NCBI GenBank assembly: GCA_041941305.1
Contig: JBGTQJ010000020.1
Span: 1-64,000, forward strand
Length of the DNA stretch: 64,000 bases
Source: JANSWP01 sp041941305
GTDB taxonomy: Bacteria > Bacteroidota > Bacteroidia > Chitinophagales > Saprospiraceae
Direction: 5' to 3'
Part shown: piece after piece, positions 62,316 to 64,000 of the stretch
How positions within the stretch are numbered: the first letter of the stretch is position 1
Layout: every line of letters starts with the position of its first letter
Position numbers and translations under genes: made by a program
Notes under the pieces: model-generated
Told to the model about the DNA's origin: nothing
The model's database searches: none
The model's input: only the letters and a program-made list of their open reading frames with translations

Positions 62316-62942
62316 CTACAAGTTTATTTGATTTTTAAATCGAGATTTCAAACGTCCATCATGGGTAACGACGAGCAAAGTGGCGTTTACTTCTGAGGCT
62401 TGTTCTTCCAATAGGTTGATAACTTCCTCAGTATTGGTATCATCAAGTGCAGAAGTTGGTTCATCAGCAAGGATGACATCCGGTTTATTGATCAAAGCCC
62501 GGGCGATGGCAACGCGTTGTTGTTCTCCCTGGCTAAGTGAGTCTGTTTTGGCATCCAGCTTATGTCTCAAATTTAAGCGATTGAGTAATTCTTCGATTCT
62601 GGTTTTGTCCACTTTTTCGCCAGCCAATTGCTGTGCCAATGCCAAATTTTCGCTCACGGTCAAAGCTCGGACGAAATGGGAAGTCTGGAAAATAATGCCG
62701 ATATTTTTGCCTCTAAAATGATCTATTTTGGAAGTACTCAAATTGTTCAGATTGGTGTCGGCAATGATTACTGAACCACTTTGAGGAGTGCGTAAGCCAC
62801 CCAACAAATGCAATAAAGTTGTTTTACCACAGCCAGATTGACCAATCAGCAACCAGTGTTCTCCGGATTTACAATCAATGTCCGGAAATTTCAAAGTATT
62901 TTGACTGTCGTATGAAAATTGAAGGTTTTGTGTTTTTAGCAT
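62316..62942 (-). CDS. ABC transporter ATP-binding protein, LolD/MacB type
   Basis: 208 residues: Walker A GQSGCGKTT (34-42), signature LSQGE (136-140), Walker B VILADEP (156-162), switch His in LVVTHDG. The size and the LSQGEQQRVAIARAL block fit the MacB/LolD group that pairs with FtsX-type permeases. It is the first gene of the operon ATPase-permease-DUF3299-DUF3299. Confidence 0.9.
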   Translation of the reverse strand: MLKTQNLQFSYDSQNTLKFPDIDCKSGEHWLLIGQSGCGKTTLLHLLGGLRTPQSGSVIIADTNLNNLSTSKIDHFRGKNIGIIFQTSHFVRALTVSENLALAQQLAGEKVDKTRIEELLNRLNLRHKLDAKTDSLSQGEQQRVAIARALINKPDVILADEPTSALDDTNTEEVINLLEEQASEVNATLLVVTHDGRLKSRFKNQINL

Positions 62943-63040
62943 GGTAGCAAAGATAAGAGGTCAGTTGTAAATATAAATTCAGGCAAAAATGCAAAAATAG
63001 AATTAGGCTGGAATATGAGTAAACCTAAAATTCACAAGGT

Positions 63041-63073
63041 TTGCAATATAGAACAGTTTTTTGCGTAAATTTG
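63041..63073 (+). promoter_or_regulatory. Candidate promoter before the secreted-protein relic
   Basis: TTG at 63041-63043 and TAAATTTG at 63066-63073 are 22 nt apart. The ATG of the broken gene is 29 bases downstream. It may now drive the sigma-factor gene. Confidence 0.45.
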
Positions 63074-63101
63074 AAACAAATAAAACAATAAAGCACGCCA
63101 T

Positions 63102-63309
63102 ATGAAACTCAAAACATGCCTCTTGGTTCTAAGTACGCTTCTTTTTTCTTCTCTTCTTTTGGCTCAACCCAAGTTAATTCGTGAAAAGACAATAAGATGG
63201 AATGCTCATATTGGTCGATGGCAAGACTAGTCATTTGCCAACAGGGACTTATGTTATACACATAAAAAACCAGAACCAAAAAGTATCCAGAAAATTATTG
63301 GTTTGGTAA
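63102..63309 (+). pseudogene. Broken secreted protein: signal peptide joined to a T9SS sorting tail
   Basis: ATG 63102 opens a 42-codon frame with a clear signal peptide (MKLKTCLLVLSTLLFSSLLL, then AQPKLIREK) that stops at 63228. In the next frame, 63202-63306 encodes VDGKTSHLPTGTYVIHIKNQ and NQKVSRKLLVW then a stop, which is the form of a type IX secretion (type A) C-terminal sorting domain (LPxGxYxIxI...K). The two halves are in different frames and the body of the protein is missing, so this is a deletion and frameshift relic. With the flanking sequence the gap of 469 bases holds nothing else but a promoter-like pair. Confidence 0.65.
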
Positions 63310-63411
63310 AAAAATCATCCTTCCGGGAAAAAACCTTTATTTTAAATTGTCTAAACAATATCGTTTTTTCTTACAGCACGAAATTTAAAACCTTCCGCCA
63401 TCGAAACCATA

Positions 63412-63954
63412 TTGTATTCTGACCAAGTACTGGTAGCACAAAGCAAGAAGGGAGACCAAATTGCTTTCCGGCAGCTCGTAGAGCGACATCAGCAGCGAGT
63501 GCGCAAGACGGTGATCGGAATGCTTGGACAACAACCAGAATCAGAGGATGTGGCACAGGAAGTTTTTATTCGATTGTACAAAGCGCTCAGTGATTTTAAA
63601 GGAGATGCGAAATTGGAAACCTATTTGACTCGAATTGCCATCAATCTCTCTCTTAATGAATTGAAAAGAAGACAAAAACATCAAAAGCGTTTTTTGTTTT
63701 TTCAAAGAGAGGATAAGGATTTACAAATCGAGGACATCCATGCAAATCCTGGTAATTTTGACACTAAGGAGCTCATTCAAATAGCCCTGCAAAAACTGGA
63801 ACCAGAATTTCGTTCAGTTATTGTTTTGAGGTTAATTGAGGGCTATTCAGTTAAAGAGGCAGCCGAAATTCTGGAATTACCACAGGGTACCATTGCTTCG
63901 CGTTTGGCACGCGCTCAAAAAAAATTAAAAACAGTATTAAGTAAAATCATGTAA
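63412..63954 (+). CDS. ECF-type RNA polymerase sigma factor
   Basis: 180 residues with sigma region 2 (about 10-80: AFRQLVERHQQRVRKTV and DVAQEVFIRLYKAL) and region 4 (about 125-178: LEPEFRSVIVLRLIEGYSVK, EAAEILELPQGTIASRLARA). The frame has no ATG at this place; TTG at 63412 gives the usual N-terminal length, and the frame is open upstream without any ATG. It is followed after 1 base by another gene, the likely anti-sigma or membrane partner. Confidence 0.85.
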   Translation: MYSDQVLVAQSKKGDQIAFRQLVERHQQRVRKTVIGMLGQQPESEDVAQEVFIRLYKALSDFKGDAKLETYLTRIAINLSLNELKRRQKHQKRFLFFQREDKDLQIEDIHANPGNFDTKELIQIALQKLEPEFRSVIVLRLIEGYSVKEAAEILELPQGTIASRLARAQKKLKTVLSKIM

Positions 63955-63955
63955 T

Positions 63956-64000
63956 ATGAAAAATTTGCGCGATTTACTGGTTTATTCTTTAGATAATGAT
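63956..64000 (+). CDS. Start of the gene after the sigma factor (partial)
   Basis: ATG at 63956 begins MKNLRDLLVYSLDND and runs off the window. It follows the sigma gene stop by one base, as anti-sigma factors often do. Only 15 residues are visible, so no function is assigned. Confidence 0.5.
   Translation, partial: MKNLRDLLVYSLDND

Overview
The window is a piece of a Bacteroidota chromosome of low to moderate GC. The evidence is a SusC/SusD pair, many TonB-linked or lipid-anchored envelope proteins, a LytS/LytTR two-component pair, promoter-like TAnnTTTG boxes, and a relic of a type IX secretion sorting tail. The mix of large STAND-type ATPase genes and an alginate locus fits a marine or surface-associated member, possibly Saprospiria; that lineage guess is inference. 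No rRNA, tRNA or CRISPR array was seen.

Layout. 1-2.0 kb holds the end of a transposase gene, a small unknown protein and an empty stretch. 2.0-20.6 kb is an alginate-utilisation locus on the + strand: a FadR-type GntR regulator with a promoter and operator-like palindromes, SusC, SusD, a PKD surface lipoprotein, a PL7 lyase lipoprotein, an unusual Nramp-related transporter, a lipoprotein with two PL7 modules, KdgF, an MFS uronate transporter, two short-chain dehydrogenases, KdgK, KDPG aldolase and a third PL7 gene. Together they can take alginate from cell-surface depolymerisation, through oligosaccharide import and conversion of the unsaturated uronate to DEH and KDG, to pyruvate and glyceraldehyde 3-phosphate. 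No PL6, PL15 or PL17 gene is in the window.

20.6-30.6 kb: a membrane acyltransferase fragment, a dienelactone hydrolase behind a LytS/LytTR pair, a divergent TonB-dependent receptor, an AraC/DJ-1 regulator opposite a serine hydrolase, small envelope proteins and a FAD-oxidase fragment. 30.6-43.7 kb: a YpfJ-type metallopeptidase, AlkB-type hydroxylase divergent from a PaaE-type reductase, MoxR ATPase, a VOC protein, a porin-like protein, a long PurF and an NCS1 permease with a Tat-exported flavin oxidase.

43.7-52.0 kb is the most striking region: two adjacent minus-strand genes, an EAD11-TIR-ATPase protein and a 2157-residue membrane-anchored ATPase with a predicted beta-propeller and helical-repeat tail. 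Their ATPase domains share motifs, which suggests a two-gene NLR-like conflict (anti-phage) system. Next to it lies a RAYT transposase gene flanked by REP-like hairpin elements.

53.4-64.0 kb: a VanY-type peptidase, an MBL hydrolase, a large TolB/barrel protein, a small membrane protein, a four-gene ABC/DUF3299 operon resembling the zinc-linked Zrm operon of Pseudomonas, a broken secreted gene, an ECF sigma factor and the start of a downstream gene.

Between genes there is a rich layer of repeats: long perfect hairpin terminators, a bipartite GCCCA/TGGGC palindrome present three times, MITE-like inverted repeats, and many quasi-periodic word-like clusters just upstream of start codons, two of which are translated as parts of proteins.
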